Assembly (NCBI RefSeq): GCF_036014215.1
Contig: NZ_CP107921.1
Coordinates: 4,843,501-4,907,500 of the forward strand
Origin: Streptomyces sp. NBC_00440
Lineage (GTDB): Bacteria; Actinomycetota; Actinomycetes; Streptomycetales; Streptomycetaceae
Direction of reading: 5' to 3'
DNA: 64,000 nucleotides
The notes under the pieces: generated by a model
What the model was told of the DNA's origin: nothing
The model's database searches: none
What the model saw: only the letters and a program-made list of their open reading frames with translations
Part shown: positions 38,249 through 45,783 of the stretch, piece by piece
Layout: every line of letters starts with the position of its first letter
How positions within the stretch are numbered: position 1 is the stretch's first letter
Program-made: the position numbers and the translations under genes

Positions 38249-38321
38249 AGCGGTGTAGCTCAGTCGGTAGAGCAAGCGGCTCATAATCGCTGTGTCACCG
38301 GTTCAAGTCCGGTCACCGCTA
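38249..38321 (+). tRNA. tRNA-Met (elongator, anticodon CAT)
   Basis: 73 nt. Acceptor AGCGGTG/CACCGCT, which is a normal paired A1-U72 end; anticodon loop CTCATAA; T loop TTCAAGT. The initiator features (unpaired 1:72, GGG/CCC anticodon stem) are absent, so it is the elongator or an Ile-decoding (k2C) form; Met is called. No CCA. Confidence 0.92.
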
Positions 38322-38406
38322 CACACGGTAGCCGATGGTGGGCTCGGTCCTTCGATCGGCTACTCTTTTATGCGTTCATCCGTCCATCCGTCCAAGGAGC
38401 ACTCAC

Positions 38407-38571
38407 GTGGCTGCCACCGACGTCCGCCCGAAGATCACGCTGGCCTGCGTGGAGTGCAAGGAGCGGAACTACATCACCAAGAAGAACCGGCGTAACGACC
38501 CGGACCGTCTTGAGATGAAGAAGCACTGCCCGCGCTGCAACTCGCACACCGCGCACCGCGAAACGCGCTGA
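38407..38571 (+). CDS. rpmG: 50S ribosomal protein L33
   Basis: 54 residues, GTG start with AAGGAG (38394-38399) seven bases upstream. [22 protein letters not shown] carries CxxC and CPRC near the C-terminus the second pair, so this is the zinc-binding C+ form (under Zur control in some streptomycetes for the C- paralogue; the C+ form is normally the constitutive one). It directly follows tRNA-Met and precedes hadAB, a conserved actinobacterial order. Confidence 0.96.
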   Translation: MAATDVRPKITLACVECKERNYITKKNRRNDPDRLEMKKHCPRCNSHTAHRETR

Positions 38572-38633
38572 CCCAGGCCGTTCTTTCCACAAGAACAGTT
38601 CTGCACAAGCGCAACTCTCCACAGGCACAGGCA

Positions 38634-38665
38634 CGAGGTCGTCCCCTTACCGGGGGGCGGCCTCG
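38634..38665 (+). terminator. Hairpin after rpmG
   Basis: CGAGG/CCTCG outer stem with an inner CGTCCCC/GGGGGCG-type stem around TTAC, 62 bp after the rpmG stop; a CATTTCT stretch follows. Confidence 0.55.
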
Positions 38666-38739
38666 CGTCATTTCTGCGGTTACTCGCAGTTATTGTGATT
38701 CTTTCCGATTCCCGGCACTCCACCAGGAGGTAGTGAGCC

Positions 38740-39192
38740 ATGGCGCTCGACCAGTCCTTCGTGGGGCGGACCTATCCGCCCTCCGCGCCGTACGAGGTGG
38801 GCCGGGAGAAGATCCGCGAGTTCGCCGACGCGGTGGGTGACGCGAATCCCGCGTACACCGATGTGGATGCGGCGAAGGCCCTCGGCCATGCCGATGTCAT
38901 CGCTCCGCCGACGTTCGTTTTCTCGATCACTTTCAAGGCCGCCGGCGTTGTCGTCCAGGATCCGCAGCTGGGTCTCGACTACACGCGAGTGGTGCACGGT
39001 GATCAGAAGTTCGCCTACCGGCGCCCGGTCCGGGCGGGGGACCGGCTGACGGTCACCTCGACCATCGAGGCGATCAAGTCCCTGGCCGGGAACGACATCA
39101 TTGATATTCGCGGTGAGGTCCACGACGAGTCCGGCGAGCACGTCGTGACGGCGTGGACGAAGCTGGTCGCGCGCGCGGCCGGGGAGGCGTGA
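38740..39192 (+). CDS. hadA: MaoC-like (R)-hydroxyacyl-ACP dehydratase subunit, HadA type
   Basis: 150 residues. Single hot-dog domain of the UPF0336/HadA type: AYTDVDAAKALGHADVIAPPTFVFS, LDYTRVVHGDQKFAYRRPVRAGDRL. HadA is the substrate-recognition partner of HadB in the HadAB dehydratase of mycobacterial FAS-II; in Streptomyces the exact fatty-acid role is not known. AGGAGG precedes ATG 38740. hadA is coupled to hadB, the usual order rpmG-hadA-hadB. Confidence 0.92.
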   Translation: MALDQSFVGRTYPPSAPYEVGREKIREFADAVGDANPAYTDVDAAKALGHADVIAPPTFVFSITFKAAGVVVQDPQLGLDYTRVVHGDQKFAYRRPVRAGDRLTVTSTIEAIKSLAGNDIIDIRGEVHDESGEHVVTAWTKLVARAAGEA

Positions 39193-39194
39193 CG

Positions 39195-39632
39195 GTGACA
39201 GCGAAGATCTCCTACGGGAGCGTCGAGATCGGCACGGAGCTGCCGGCGCGGTCCTTCCCCGTGACGCGGGCGACGCTGGTGCAGTACGCGGGTGCGTCCG
39301 GCGACTTCAATCCGATCCACTGGAACGAGAAGTTCGCGCTGGAGGTCGGGCTGCCCGACGTCATCGCGCACGGGATGTTCACCATGGCCGAGGCGATCCG
39401 GGTGGTGACCGACTGGGTCGGGGACCCGGGCGCGGTCGTGGAGTACGGCGTCCGCTTCACCAAGCCGGTGGTCGTTCCGAACGACGCCGACGGGGCGCTG
39501 ATCGAGGTCAGCGCCAAGGTCGCAGCTGTCGTCGGCGAGCCCGAGGACAAGACGGTGCGGGTGGATCTCACGGCGATGAGCGACGGCAAGAAGGTGCTGG
39601 GCATGTCACGCGCGGTGGTCCGCCTCGCCTGA
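39195..39632 (+). CDS. hadB: MaoC-like (R)-hydroxyacyl-ACP dehydratase subunit, HadB type
   Basis: 145 residues. The hydratase-2 motif GDFNPIHWNEKFA has the catalytic Asp and His; it continues GLPDVIAHGMFTMAEAIRV. This is the catalytic half of HadAB. The GTG at 39195 is chosen over the one at 39189 because GGGGAGG (39180-39187) gives seven bases of spacing to the former and one to the latter. It is immediately after hadA. Confidence 0.92.
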   Translation: MTAKISYGSVEIGTELPARSFPVTRATLVQYAGASGDFNPIHWNEKFALEVGLPDVIAHGMFTMAEAIRVVTDWVGDPGAVVEYGVRFTKPVVVPNDADGALIEVSAKVAAVVGEPEDKTVRVDLTAMSDGKKVLGMSRAVVRLA

Positions 39633-39721
39633 GGGCGTCGTGGCCGTGCGGTTTTGCCGCGTCGGTCTCGGTTGCGTGGGTCTGCTGCGCGTCGGCGGGG
39701 CGGTAGCGGCAGGACTTGGTG

Positions 39722-39755
39722 GCAAGGGGCGTTCGCGCAGGCGGGCGCCCCTTGC
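39722..39755 (+). terminator. Hairpin after hadB
   Basis: GCAAGGGGCG and CGCCCCTTGC, perfect 10-bp stem with a 14-base loop, 90 bp past the hadB stop. Confidence 0.6.
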
Positions 39756-39787
39756 TCGTATGCGCTTGGAGTCGTGTGTGCTTGGAC

Positions 39788-39817
39788 TTGACTTGGTTAG
39801 TAATCAGCCACTAACTT
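39788..39817 (+). promoter_or_regulatory. Promoter of the tetR gene, probably giving a leaderless transcript
   Basis: TTGACT (39788-39793), 18-base spacer, TAACTT (39812-39817). The expected start is at or next to the ATG at 39824, and no Shine-Dalgarno precedes it. Confidence 0.6.
39796..39815. promoter_or_regulatory. TetR operator copy 1 (autoregulation)
   Basis: GTTAGT-N8-ACTAAC, perfect six-base arms, lying between and over the -35 and -10 of the regulator's own promoter. The same element recurs at 40458-40477. Confidence 0.75.
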
Positions 39818-39823
39818 TCTCGT

Positions 39824-40381
39824 ATGGTCAGGATGAGCGCAGAGGAGCGGCGCGAGAGCGTCATCCGTGCGGCGATGGTCGAATTCGCCCGCGGTGGCTA
39901 TCACGGCACCTCCACCGAGGTGATCGCCAAGCGGGTGGGTGTCTCCCAGCCGTATCTCTTCCGGCTCTTCCCGAACAAGGGGGCCATCTTCCTCGCGGCC
40001 GCCGAGCGCTGCGTCGAGGAGACGTCGACCGTGCTCGTGACGGCGGCCGACGGTCTGCAGGGCGAAGAGGCCCACCAAGCCATGGGGCAGGCCTACCAGT
40101 CGCTCATCGCCGAGGACCCGGACAAGCTCCTGATGCAGATGCAGGTCTATGTCGCGGTGGCCTCCGCCGCGGCGTCGGGGGACCGCGAGTTCGGGCGGGC
40201 CGTGCGCGCCGCGTGGATGAGGCTGTACGACGCGGCCCACCTGGCCCTGGGTGCGGACGCCGACGAGACGACGTCGTTCCTGGCGTACGGGATGCTGATC
40301 AACACGCTGGTGTCGCTGGGCTTCGCCCCGGAGCACCGGGTGTGGACCGGCTTCTACGAGTCGGCACAGCCGAAGAAGTGA
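39824..40381 (+). CDS. TetR-family repressor of the adjacent MFS gene
   Basis: 185 residues. Helix-turn-helix TSTEVIAKRVGVSQPYLFRLFPNKGAIF around residues 30-57, with an all-helical ligand-binding domain. ATG 39824 is at the predicted transcription start (leaderless). An identical operator architecture occurs in front of this gene and in front of the MFS transporter 156 bp downstream, so it probably represses both and is released by the transporter's substrate. Confidence 0.92.
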   Translation: MVRMSAEERRESVIRAAMVEFARGGYHGTSTEVIAKRVGVSQPYLFRLFPNKGAIFLAAAERCVEETSTVLVTAADGLQGEEAHQAMGQAYQSLIAEDPDKLLMQMQVYVAVASAAASGDREFGRAVRAAWMRLYDAAHLALGADADETTSFLAYGMLINTLVSLGFAPEHRVWTGFYESAQPKK

Positions 40382-40445
40382 GCGGGCGGGCGGCCGGTGA
40401 GTGAACGGCCCGCGGGCGGATTCGCCTCCGGGGAGCGCACGTCTG

Positions 40446-40475
40446 TTGCCCACAGAAGTTAGTCATCAATAACTA
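40446..40475 (+). promoter_or_regulatory. Promoter of the MFS gene
   Basis: TTGCCC (40446-40451), 18-base spacer, TAACTA (40470-40475), overlapped by the second operator copy. The same spacing and -10 type as the tetR promoter. Confidence 0.55.
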
Positions 40476-40477
40476 AT
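40458..40477. promoter_or_regulatory. TetR operator copy 2 (at MFS promoter)
   Basis: GTTAGT-N8-ACTAAT. It differs from copy 1 by one base in the arms and has the same length and spacer size, but an unrelated spacer sequence, which is how a real binding site should look. Confidence 0.75.
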
Positions 40478-40487
40478 CAACGCTGTG

Positions 40488-40530
40488 CAACCGGCAGCGG
40501 TACAACCAGCAGCGTTACAACCAGCAGGGG
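40488..40530 (+). repeat. 15-bp tandem repeat in the MFS leader, about three copies
   Basis: CAACC(G/A)GCAGCG(G/T)TA-type units start at 40488, 40503 and 40518; the third runs into the ribosome site GGGGGA before GTG 40537. Confidence 0.85.
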
Positions 40531-40536
40531 GAAGCA

Positions 40537-41973
40537 GTGAACGAGCGGACGGCCCGGCGCGGAGGCGCCACCTGGGCTCTGATCATCACCAGCGTCGCCG
40601 GTTTCATGGCGGCTCTCGACAACCTCGTCGTCACCACGGCGCTGCCCTCGATCCGCGAGGATCTCGGCGGCGCGCTGGAAGACCTTCAGTGGACGGTGAA
40701 CGCGTACACGCTCACCTTCGCCGTCCTGCTCATGTTCGGTGCGGCCCTCGGCGACCGGTTCGGCCGGCGCAAGCTCTTCATCGCCGGCCTCACGGTATTC
40801 ACCGGTGCGTCCGCCGCGGCGGCCCTCGCCTCGGGGATCGCCCCGCTCATCGCGGCCCGCGCGGTGCAGGGCGTCGGCGCCGCGATCATGATGCCGCTCA
40901 CCCTGACCCTGCTCACCGCGGCCGTACCCGCCGCCCGCCGGGGCGCGGCCCTCGGGATCTTCAGCGCCGTCACCGGCCTTGCCGTAGCCAGCGGGCCGCT
41001 CATCGGCGGCGCCCTCACCGAGCACCTGTCCTGGCAGTGGATCTTCTGGCTGAACGTGCCGATCGGCCTCGTCCTGCTCCCGCTCGCCGGGCTGCGCCTC
41101 GCCGAGTCGCGTGGGCCCGGCGCCCGCCTGGACATCCCCGGCACGCTCCTGGTCAGCGGCGGACTCTTCGGCGTCGTCTACGCCCTCGTCAACGGGCAGG
41201 CGGACGGCTGGTCCAGCGCGCGGATCCTCACGAGCCTCTTCGCCGGTGTCGCCCTCCTGGCCGGGTTCGTTCTCCACGGCGTCCACAGCGCCCACCCCAT
41301 GCTCCCCATGCGGCTCTTCCGTAACCGCGCCTTCGCCGGGATCAACGGGGCGTCGCTGCTCATGTTCCTGGGGATGTTCGGCTCGATATTCCTGCTGAGT
41401 CAGTTCTTCCAGGGCGTCCTGGGCTACTCGCCCACCCAGGCCGGACTGCGGATGCTGCCCTGGACCGGGATGCCGCTGATCATCGCGCCGTTCGCGGGCA
41501 TCCTCTCGGACCGGATAGGCGGTCGGCCCGTCGTCGCCGCCGGTCTCGCCCTCCAGGCGGCCGGGCTCGCGCTCTTCGCGCTGCTCATCGGTCCGGACGT
41601 GTCGTACCCCACGATTCTTCCGGCCCTGATCCTCGGCGGGGCCGGGATGGCGCTGTACTTCGCCCCCGCCTCCAGCGTGGTCATGTCCAGCGTCCGCCCC
41701 GCCGAACAGGGCATCGCCTCCGGCGCGAACAACGCGCTGCGCGAGGTGGGCGGCGCGCTCGGTATCGCGGTGCTCGGCGCGGTCTTCGCCGCCCGCGGCG
41801 GCTACGAGTCGCCCGACTCCTTCACCGACGGCACCGTCCCCGCGCTGTGGATCGGCGCCGCCGTGGTCGCGGTCGCGGCGCTCGTCGCGCTGCTGATCCC
41901 GCGGCGCGGCACACCGGGACCCGCGGACCCGGCACCGGAGGCCGAGACCGACCGCGAGATGGTCTCCGCCTGA
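40537..41973 (+). CDS. DHA2-family MFS drug efflux protein
   Basis: 478 residues, about 14 hydrophobic segments. Helix 1 ALDNLVVTTALPSIREDL, motif A GAALGDRFGRRKLF, and motif C-like AVTGLAVASGPLIGGALTEHLSWQWIFWLNVPIG define an EmrB/QacA-like exporter (DHA2). It is probably repressed by the TetR encoded just upstream. GTG start has GGGGGA five bases upstream. The last residues after helix 14 are acidic and disordered. Confidence 0.92.
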   Translation: MNERTARRGGATWALIITSVAGFMAALDNLVVTTALPSIREDLGGALEDLQWTVNAYTLTFAVLLMFGAALGDRFGRRKLFIAGLTVFTGASAAAALASGIAPLIAARAVQGVGAAIMMPLTLTLLTAAVPAARRGAALGIFSAVTGLAVASGPLIGGALTEHLSWQWIFWLNVPIGLVLLPLAGLRLAESRGPGARLDIPGTLLVSGGLFGVVYALVNGQADGWSSARILTSLFAGVALLAGFVLHGVHSAHPMLPMRLFRNRAFAGINGASLLMFLGMFGSIFLLSQFFQGVLGYSPTQAGLRMLPWTGMPLIIAPFAGILSDRIGGRPVVAAGLALQAAGLALFALLIGPDVSYPTILPALILGGAGMALYFAPASSVVMSSVRPAEQGIASGANNALREVGGALGIAVLGAVFAARGGYESPDSFTDGTVPALWIGAAVVAVAALVALLIPRRGTPGPADPAPEAETDREMVSA

Positions 41974-41979
41974 GTGACC

Positions 41980-42033
41980 CGTACGCGAACGGTCTTCCGT
42001 ACGTGAATGATCTTCCGTACGAGAACGGCCCCG
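41980..42033 (+). repeat. 18-bp tandem repeat after the MFS stop, three units
   Basis: Units CGTACGCGAACGGTCTTC (41980-41997), CGTACGTGAATGATCTTC (41998-42015) and a third starting CGTACGAGAACGG at 42016. The third unit forms the outer left arm of the terminator at 42016-42060. Confidence 0.85.
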
Positions 42034-42060
42034 CCCGACCGGCGGGGCCGTTCTCGTACG
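42016..42060. terminator. 20-bp-stem terminator between MFS and murB
   Basis: CGTACGAGAACGGCCCCGCC and its exact inverse complement around a CGACC loop: 20 perfect pairs. It ends nine bases before the murB GTG (42069), so it would also be in the murB promoter region; TACGCT (42057-42062) overlaps its right end. Confidence 0.85.
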
Positions 42061-42068
42061 CTGGGCCC

Positions 42069-43124
42069 GTGCAGGAACTCCTTGAAGCCCCACTCGCCCC
42101 CCTGACCACCTTCCGCCTCGGCGGCCCCGCGACCCGGCTGGTCACGGCGGAGACCGACGCCGAAGTGACCGCGGCCGTCCGGGAGGCCGACGAGAGCGAC
42201 ACCCCGCTGCTCATCATCGGCGGCGGCTCCAATCTGGTCATCGGCGACAAGGGGTTCGCCGGCACCGCCCTGCGGATCGCGACACGCGGGTTCTCGCTCT
42301 CCGGTACCGCGCTCGAACTCGCGGCCGGAGAGGTGTGGAGCGACGCGGTGGCCCGTACCGTCGAGGCCGGGCTCGCGGGCATCGAATGCCTGGCCGGGAT
42401 CCCCGGCTCTGCCGGCGCCACCCCGATCCAGAACGTGGGGGCGTACGGCCAGGAGGTCTCGTCGACCCTCAGCGAGGTCGTCGCATACGACCGGACCACG
42501 GGGGAGACGGTCACCCTCTCGAACGCCGAGTGCCGGTTCTCGTACCGGCACAGTCGTTTCAAGGCCGAACCCGACCGCTACGTGGTGCTGCGGGTGCGTT
42601 TCCAGCTCGAAGACGCGGGCGGCCTCTCGGCACCGGTCAAGTACCCGGAGACGGCCCGTGTCCTCGGTGTCGAGGCGGGCGACCGGGTGCCGGCGGCGAC
42701 GGTCCGCGAGACCGTGCTGAAGCTGCGCGCCGGCAAGGGCATGGTGCTGGACGCCGAAGACCACGACACCTGGTCGGCCGGCTCCTTCTTCACCAACCCG
42801 ATCCTCGACGACGCTCAGTTCGCCGCGTTCCTGGCCCGGGTGCGGGAGCGGCTCGGAGCGGAGACCGCGCCGCCCGCGTTCCCGGCGGGGGAGGGGCTGA
42901 CCAAGACGTCGGCGGCCTGGCTGATCGACCGTGCGGGCTTCACCAAGGGCTACGGAACGGGGCCGGCCCGCATCTCCACCAAGCACACGCTGGCCCTGAC
43001 CAACCGGGGCCGGGCCACCACCGACGACCTGCTCGCGCTCGCCCGCGAGGTCGTCGCCGGTGTGCACGAGGCGTTCGGTGTGACGCTGGTCAATGAGCCG
43101 GTGACGGTCGGCGTCAGCCTGTAA
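42069..43124 (+). CDS. murB: UDP-N-acetylenolpyruvoylglucosamine reductase (MurB)
   Basis: 351 residues. FAD-binding PLTTFRLGGPATRLV and IIGGGSNLVIG at the N-terminus, GIPGSAGATPIQNVGAYGQE in the middle, catalytic Ser region WSAGSFFTNP and TKTSAAWLIDRAGFTKGYG near the end. MurB makes UDP-MurNAc with NADPH for peptidoglycan. The GTG start has no Shine-Dalgarno; with the -10-like TACGCT six bases before it, a leaderless message is likely. Confidence 0.94.
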   Translation: MQELLEAPLAPLTTFRLGGPATRLVTAETDAEVTAAVREADESDTPLLIIGGGSNLVIGDKGFAGTALRIATRGFSLSGTALELAAGEVWSDAVARTVEAGLAGIECLAGIPGSAGATPIQNVGAYGQEVSSTLSEVVAYDRTTGETVTLSNAECRFSYRHSRFKAEPDRYVVLRVRFQLEDAGGLSAPVKYPETARVLGVEAGDRVPAATVRETVLKLRAGKGMVLDAEDHDTWSAGSFFTNPILDDAQFAAFLARVRERLGAETAPPAFPAGEGLTKTSAAWLIDRAGFTKGYGTGPARISTKHTLALTNRGRATTDDLLALAREVVAGVHEAFGVTLVNEPVTVGVSL

Positions 43125-43141
43125 CCGGCCCCGCAACCGGT

Positions 43142-43192
43142 GCCGATCGCGCTGTGACCCGCCTCGTAACCAGGGCCGATCGCGCTGTGACC
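43142..43192 (+). repeat. 18-bp direct repeat after murB
   Basis: GCCGATCGCGCTGTGACC occurs at 43142-43159 and 43175-43192 (33-bp period). The second copy sits in the loop and edge of the murB terminator hairpin. Confidence 0.85.
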
Positions 43193-43202
43193 GGCCCTGG
43201 TT
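43168..43202 (+). terminator. Hairpin after murB
   Basis: AACCAGGGCCG/CGGCCCTGGTT, an 11-bp perfect stem with a 13-base loop, 43 bp after the stop. Confidence 0.7.
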
Positions 43203-43252
43203 CACAAGGTCGGCCACCGATCGCGCAACTGTCCCCACCCCCAGCGCGAGAT

Positions 43253-43882
43253 TCAGTACGCGACCCCGACCCCCTGCTTCACCGTCGCGGGGTCGTCGAT
43301 CATCGCCAGCATCGCGTGCGCCACATCGGCGCGCGAGATGCTCCGGCCGCCGCGCGGATTGCCCCCGACGACGGTCCGGTACCTGCCGGTCACCGGCTTG
43401 TCCGTCAGCTTCGGCGGCCGGACCGACGTCCAGTCCGTGGCGCTGCGTGCGACCTCGGCCTCCATCACCCGCAGGTCCTCGTAGACCGCTTTCAGGATCA
43501 CGCCGATCACACCGAGCGCGGCGCGGTCCGCGAACGACTGGTCCCCGGGCGGTGCCAGCGGCGCCGCGCTCACCACAAGCAGCCGCCGTACGCCCTCCGC
43601 CTCCATCGCCGCGAGCACCGGCCGGGTCAGCACCTGGGTGATGCCCGCGTCCTTGCGGCCACGCGCGCCCAGACCGGAGAGCACCGCGTCCCGCCCGGCC
43701 ACCGCCGCGCGCAGCGGTTCCGGGTCGCCGAGATCCGAGCGGACCACATCGAGACCCGCCCCGGTCGCCGTGAGCCGTGCCGGATCACGGACCACGGCCG
43801 TGACCTGGTGGCCCGCGGCCAGCGCCTGCCGGACGATCTGACCGCCGATACCGCCGGTCGCACCGAACACTGTGAGCCTCAT
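43253..43882 (-). CDS. Atypical SDR, NAD(P)-binding protein
   Basis: 209 residues. MRLTVFGATGGIGGQIVRQAL has the dinucleotide motif GATGGIG; LLVVSAAPLAPPG and WTSVRPPKLTDKPVTGRYR follow the SDR_a5/NmrA-like pattern. ATG 43882 has GGGAGG upstream. It is divergent from a TetR gene across an operator-like palindrome at 43930-43947, so it is the likely target of that regulator. Confidence 0.88.
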   Translation of the reverse strand: MRLTVFGATGGIGGQIVRQALAAGHQVTAVVRDPARLTATGAGLDVVRSDLGDPEPLRAAVAGRDAVLSGLGARGRKDAGITQVLTRPVLAAMEAEGVRRLLVVSAAPLAPPGDQSFADRAALGVIGVILKAVYEDLRVMEAEVARSATDWTSVRPPKLTDKPVTGRYRTVVGGNPRGGRSISRADVAHAMLAMIDDPATVKQGVGVAY

Positions 43883-43897
43883 CGCGCACCCTCCCGA

Positions 43898-43925
43898 GGT
43901 GGGTAAGCAGTGGTGGGTAAGCAGT
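43898..43925 (-). repeat. 14-bp tandem repeat in the divergent SDR/TetR region
   Basis: GGTGGGTAAGCAGT at 43898-43911 and 43912-43925, followed by a partial AGTGGGTGAG that leads into the operator. It overlaps the leader of the SDR gene. Confidence 0.85.
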
Positions 43926-43929
43926 AGTG

Positions 43930-43947
43930 GGTGAGTATTCACTCACC
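43930..43947. promoter_or_regulatory. Operator-like palindrome at the SDR/TetR divergent promoter
   Basis: GGTGAGT-ATTC-ACTCACC, seven-base perfect arms, with an extra ACTCACC half-site at 43964-43970. It lies 51 bp before the tetR GTG and 48 bp before the SDR ATG. Confidence 0.65.
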
Positions 43948-43997
43948 TCTAGAGTGGGCAGTCACTCACCCCTCCGTCAAGCCTGGTAGGAGCGCCC

Positions 43998-44621
43998 GTG
44001 CAGCCACCCGCGCAGCAGAAGCCCGCCCGCGGCCGGATCATCGACGCCGCGCACCGTCTCATGCTGACCATCGGCCTGGCCCGGACCACCACCAAGGAGA
44101 TCGCCAGGGCGGCCGGCTGTTCGGAAGCGGCGCTCTACAAGCACTTCGCGAGCAAGGAAGAGCTGTTCGTGACCGTTCTCAGGGAACGGCTGCCCAGGCT
44201 GACCCCGCTCCTTGACGAACTGGCCGCCGAACCGCAGCGGCACAGCGTCGAGGAGAACCTCACCGAGATCGCCCGCAGGGCCGCCCTCTTCTACGAGCAG
44301 AGCTTCCCGATCGCCGCCTCGCTCTACGCCGACCCACCGCTCAAGCGGCGCCACGAAGCGGCCATGCGCGAACTCGGCACCGGCCCGCACATGCCCATCC
44401 GCGGCGTCGACACCTATCTGCGCGCCGAGCGGGACGCGGGCCGGATCGACAGCGCAGCCGACACCTACTCCGCCGCATCCCTGCTGCTCGGCGCCTGCGC
44501 CCAGCGGGCCTTCGCGTACGACATGACCGAGGACGGCAGGCCCCCGCAGCCGCTCGACGAGTTCGCCGCCGGGCTCGCCCGCACGCTCCTGCGGGGGGTC
44601 GTACGAGGAGTCAGCCGGTGA
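43998..44621 (+). CDS. TetR-family transcriptional regulator
   Basis: 207 residues. Helix-turn-helix TTKEIARAAGCSEAALYKHFASKEELF near residues 32-58. AGGAG lies seven bases before GTG 43998. The gene is divergent from the SDR gene and its 3' end overlaps the convergent adenosine deaminase gene by 11 bp. It probably binds the GGTGAGT-type palindrome. Confidence 0.9.
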   Translation: MQPPAQQKPARGRIIDAAHRLMLTIGLARTTTKEIARAAGCSEAALYKHFASKEELFVTVLRERLPRLTPLLDELAAEPQRHSVEENLTEIARRAALFYEQSFPIAASLYADPPLKRRHEAAMRELGTGPHMPIRGVDTYLRAERDAGRIDSAADTYSAASLLLGACAQRAFAYDMTEDGRPPQPLDEFAAGLARTLLRGVVRGVSR

Positions 44622-45627
44622 GCCAGTCGTCGACGCCGGAGAGCAGCTTCCGCCGGACGTCCGCGGGCGCCGCCGAGCCGCGCACCGACTGCCGTGCCAG
44701 CTCGGCCAGTTCGGCGTCGCTGAACCCCTGGGCCCGCGCCAGCTCGTACTGCGCCGCCAGCCGCGACCCGAACAGCAGCGGGTCGTCCGCGCCGAGCGCC
44801 ATCGGCACCCCGGCTTCGAACAGCTTTCGCAGGGGTACGTCCTCCGCCTTCTCGTAGACGCCGAGCGCCACATTCGACGCCGGGCAGACCTCACAGGTCA
44901 CCCCGCGCTCGGCCAGCCGCTCCAGCAGCAGGGGATCCTCGGCGGCCCGCACCCCGTGCCCGATCCGCGCGGCGTGCAGATCATCCAGGCAGTCCCGCAC
45001 CGACGAGGGCCCGCTGAGCTCCCCGCCGTGCGGCGCGGCCAGCAGACCGCCCTCCCGGGCGATGGCGAACGCGCGGTCGAAGTCCCGCGCCATGCCCCGG
45101 CGCTCGTCGTTGGAGAGCCCGAAACCGATCACACCGCGGTCCGCGTAGCGCACCGCGAGGCGAGCGAGGGTCCGCGCGTCCAGCGGGTGCTTCATCCGGT
45201 TCGCCGCGACCACCACGCGTATGCCGAGCCCGGTGTCGCGCGAGGCTGAGTCCACGGCGTCCAGGATGACTTCGAGCGCCGGGATCAGCCCGCCGAGGAA
45301 CGGGGCGTACGAGGTCGGGTCGACCTGGATCTCCAGCCACTGCGAGCCGTCCGCGACATCCTCCTGGGCGGCCTCGCGCACCAGCCGCTGGATGTCCTCC
45401 GGCGTGCGCAGACAGGAACGCGCGATGTCGTACAGCCGCTGGAAGCGGAACCAGCCGCGCTCGTCGGTGGCCCGAAGCTTCGGCGGCTCACCGCCGGTCA
45501 GCGCCTCAGGCAGGTGCACGCCGTATCTGCCGGCCAGCTCCAGCAGGGTCGAGGGCCGCATCGACCCGGTGAAATGCAGGTGCAGATGGGCCTTGGGCAG
45601 CAGCCGGATGTCACGTACTCGCTCCAT
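44611..45627 (-). CDS. Adenosine deaminase-family protein
   Basis: 338 residues from ATG 45627. The adenosine/adenine deaminase metal and catalytic sites are present: PKAHLHLHFTGS with His16/His18, APHGGELSG with catalytic Glu, RIGHGVRA, and ALGADDPLLFG with the zinc Asp. The usual SVNTDDP is ALGADDP here. The enzyme class deaminates adenosine or a related nucleoside, but 6-aminodeoxyfutalosine and adenine are also substrates of the family; futalosine-type menaquinone synthesis would fit the respiratory neighbourhood, yet the substrate is not clear from sequence. Confidence 0.85.
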   Translation of the reverse strand: MERVRDIRLLPKAHLHLHFTGSMRPSTLLELAGRYGVHLPEALTGGEPPKLRATDERGWFRFQRLYDIARSCLRTPEDIQRLVREAAQEDVADGSQWLEIQVDPTSYAPFLGGLIPALEVILDAVDSASRDTGLGIRVVVAANRMKHPLDARTLARLAVRYADRGVIGFGLSNDERRGMARDFDRAFAIAREGGLLAAPHGGELSGPSSVRDCLDDLHAARIGHGVRAAEDPLLLERLAERGVTCEVCPASNVALGVYEKAEDVPLRKLFEAGVPMALGADDPLLFGSRLAAQYELARAQGFSDAELAELARQSVRGSAAPADVRRKLLSGVDDWLTG

Positions 45628-45700
45628 CCAAGGATCCTGCCGTACGGACCCGCCGCACCGGTAGCCACTTTCCCCCAACGAGGAGGCGACCGAACGAAGA

Positions 45701-45733
45701 AACGGGCCCCCGGTGGAGAACCGGAGGCCCGTT
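45701..45733 (-). terminator. Terminator after the aminotransferase gene
   Basis: AACGGGCC/GGCCCGTT outer eight pairs, one mismatch, then CCGGT/ACCGG, ~5-base loop; it starts 51 bp past the stop at 45784 on the minus strand, before the deaminase gene. Confidence 0.7.
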
Positions 45734-45783
45734 CCTGCCTGTACGGGGCGTGCGGACGGCGCCGAGCCGTCCGGACCAGTCGG

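Noticed and set aside
33992..43882. The two SDR genes (33992-34648, 43253-43882) as a recent duplicate pair
   Set aside because: They share only the Rossmann motif and a short Ser-containing region; no closer similarity is visible.
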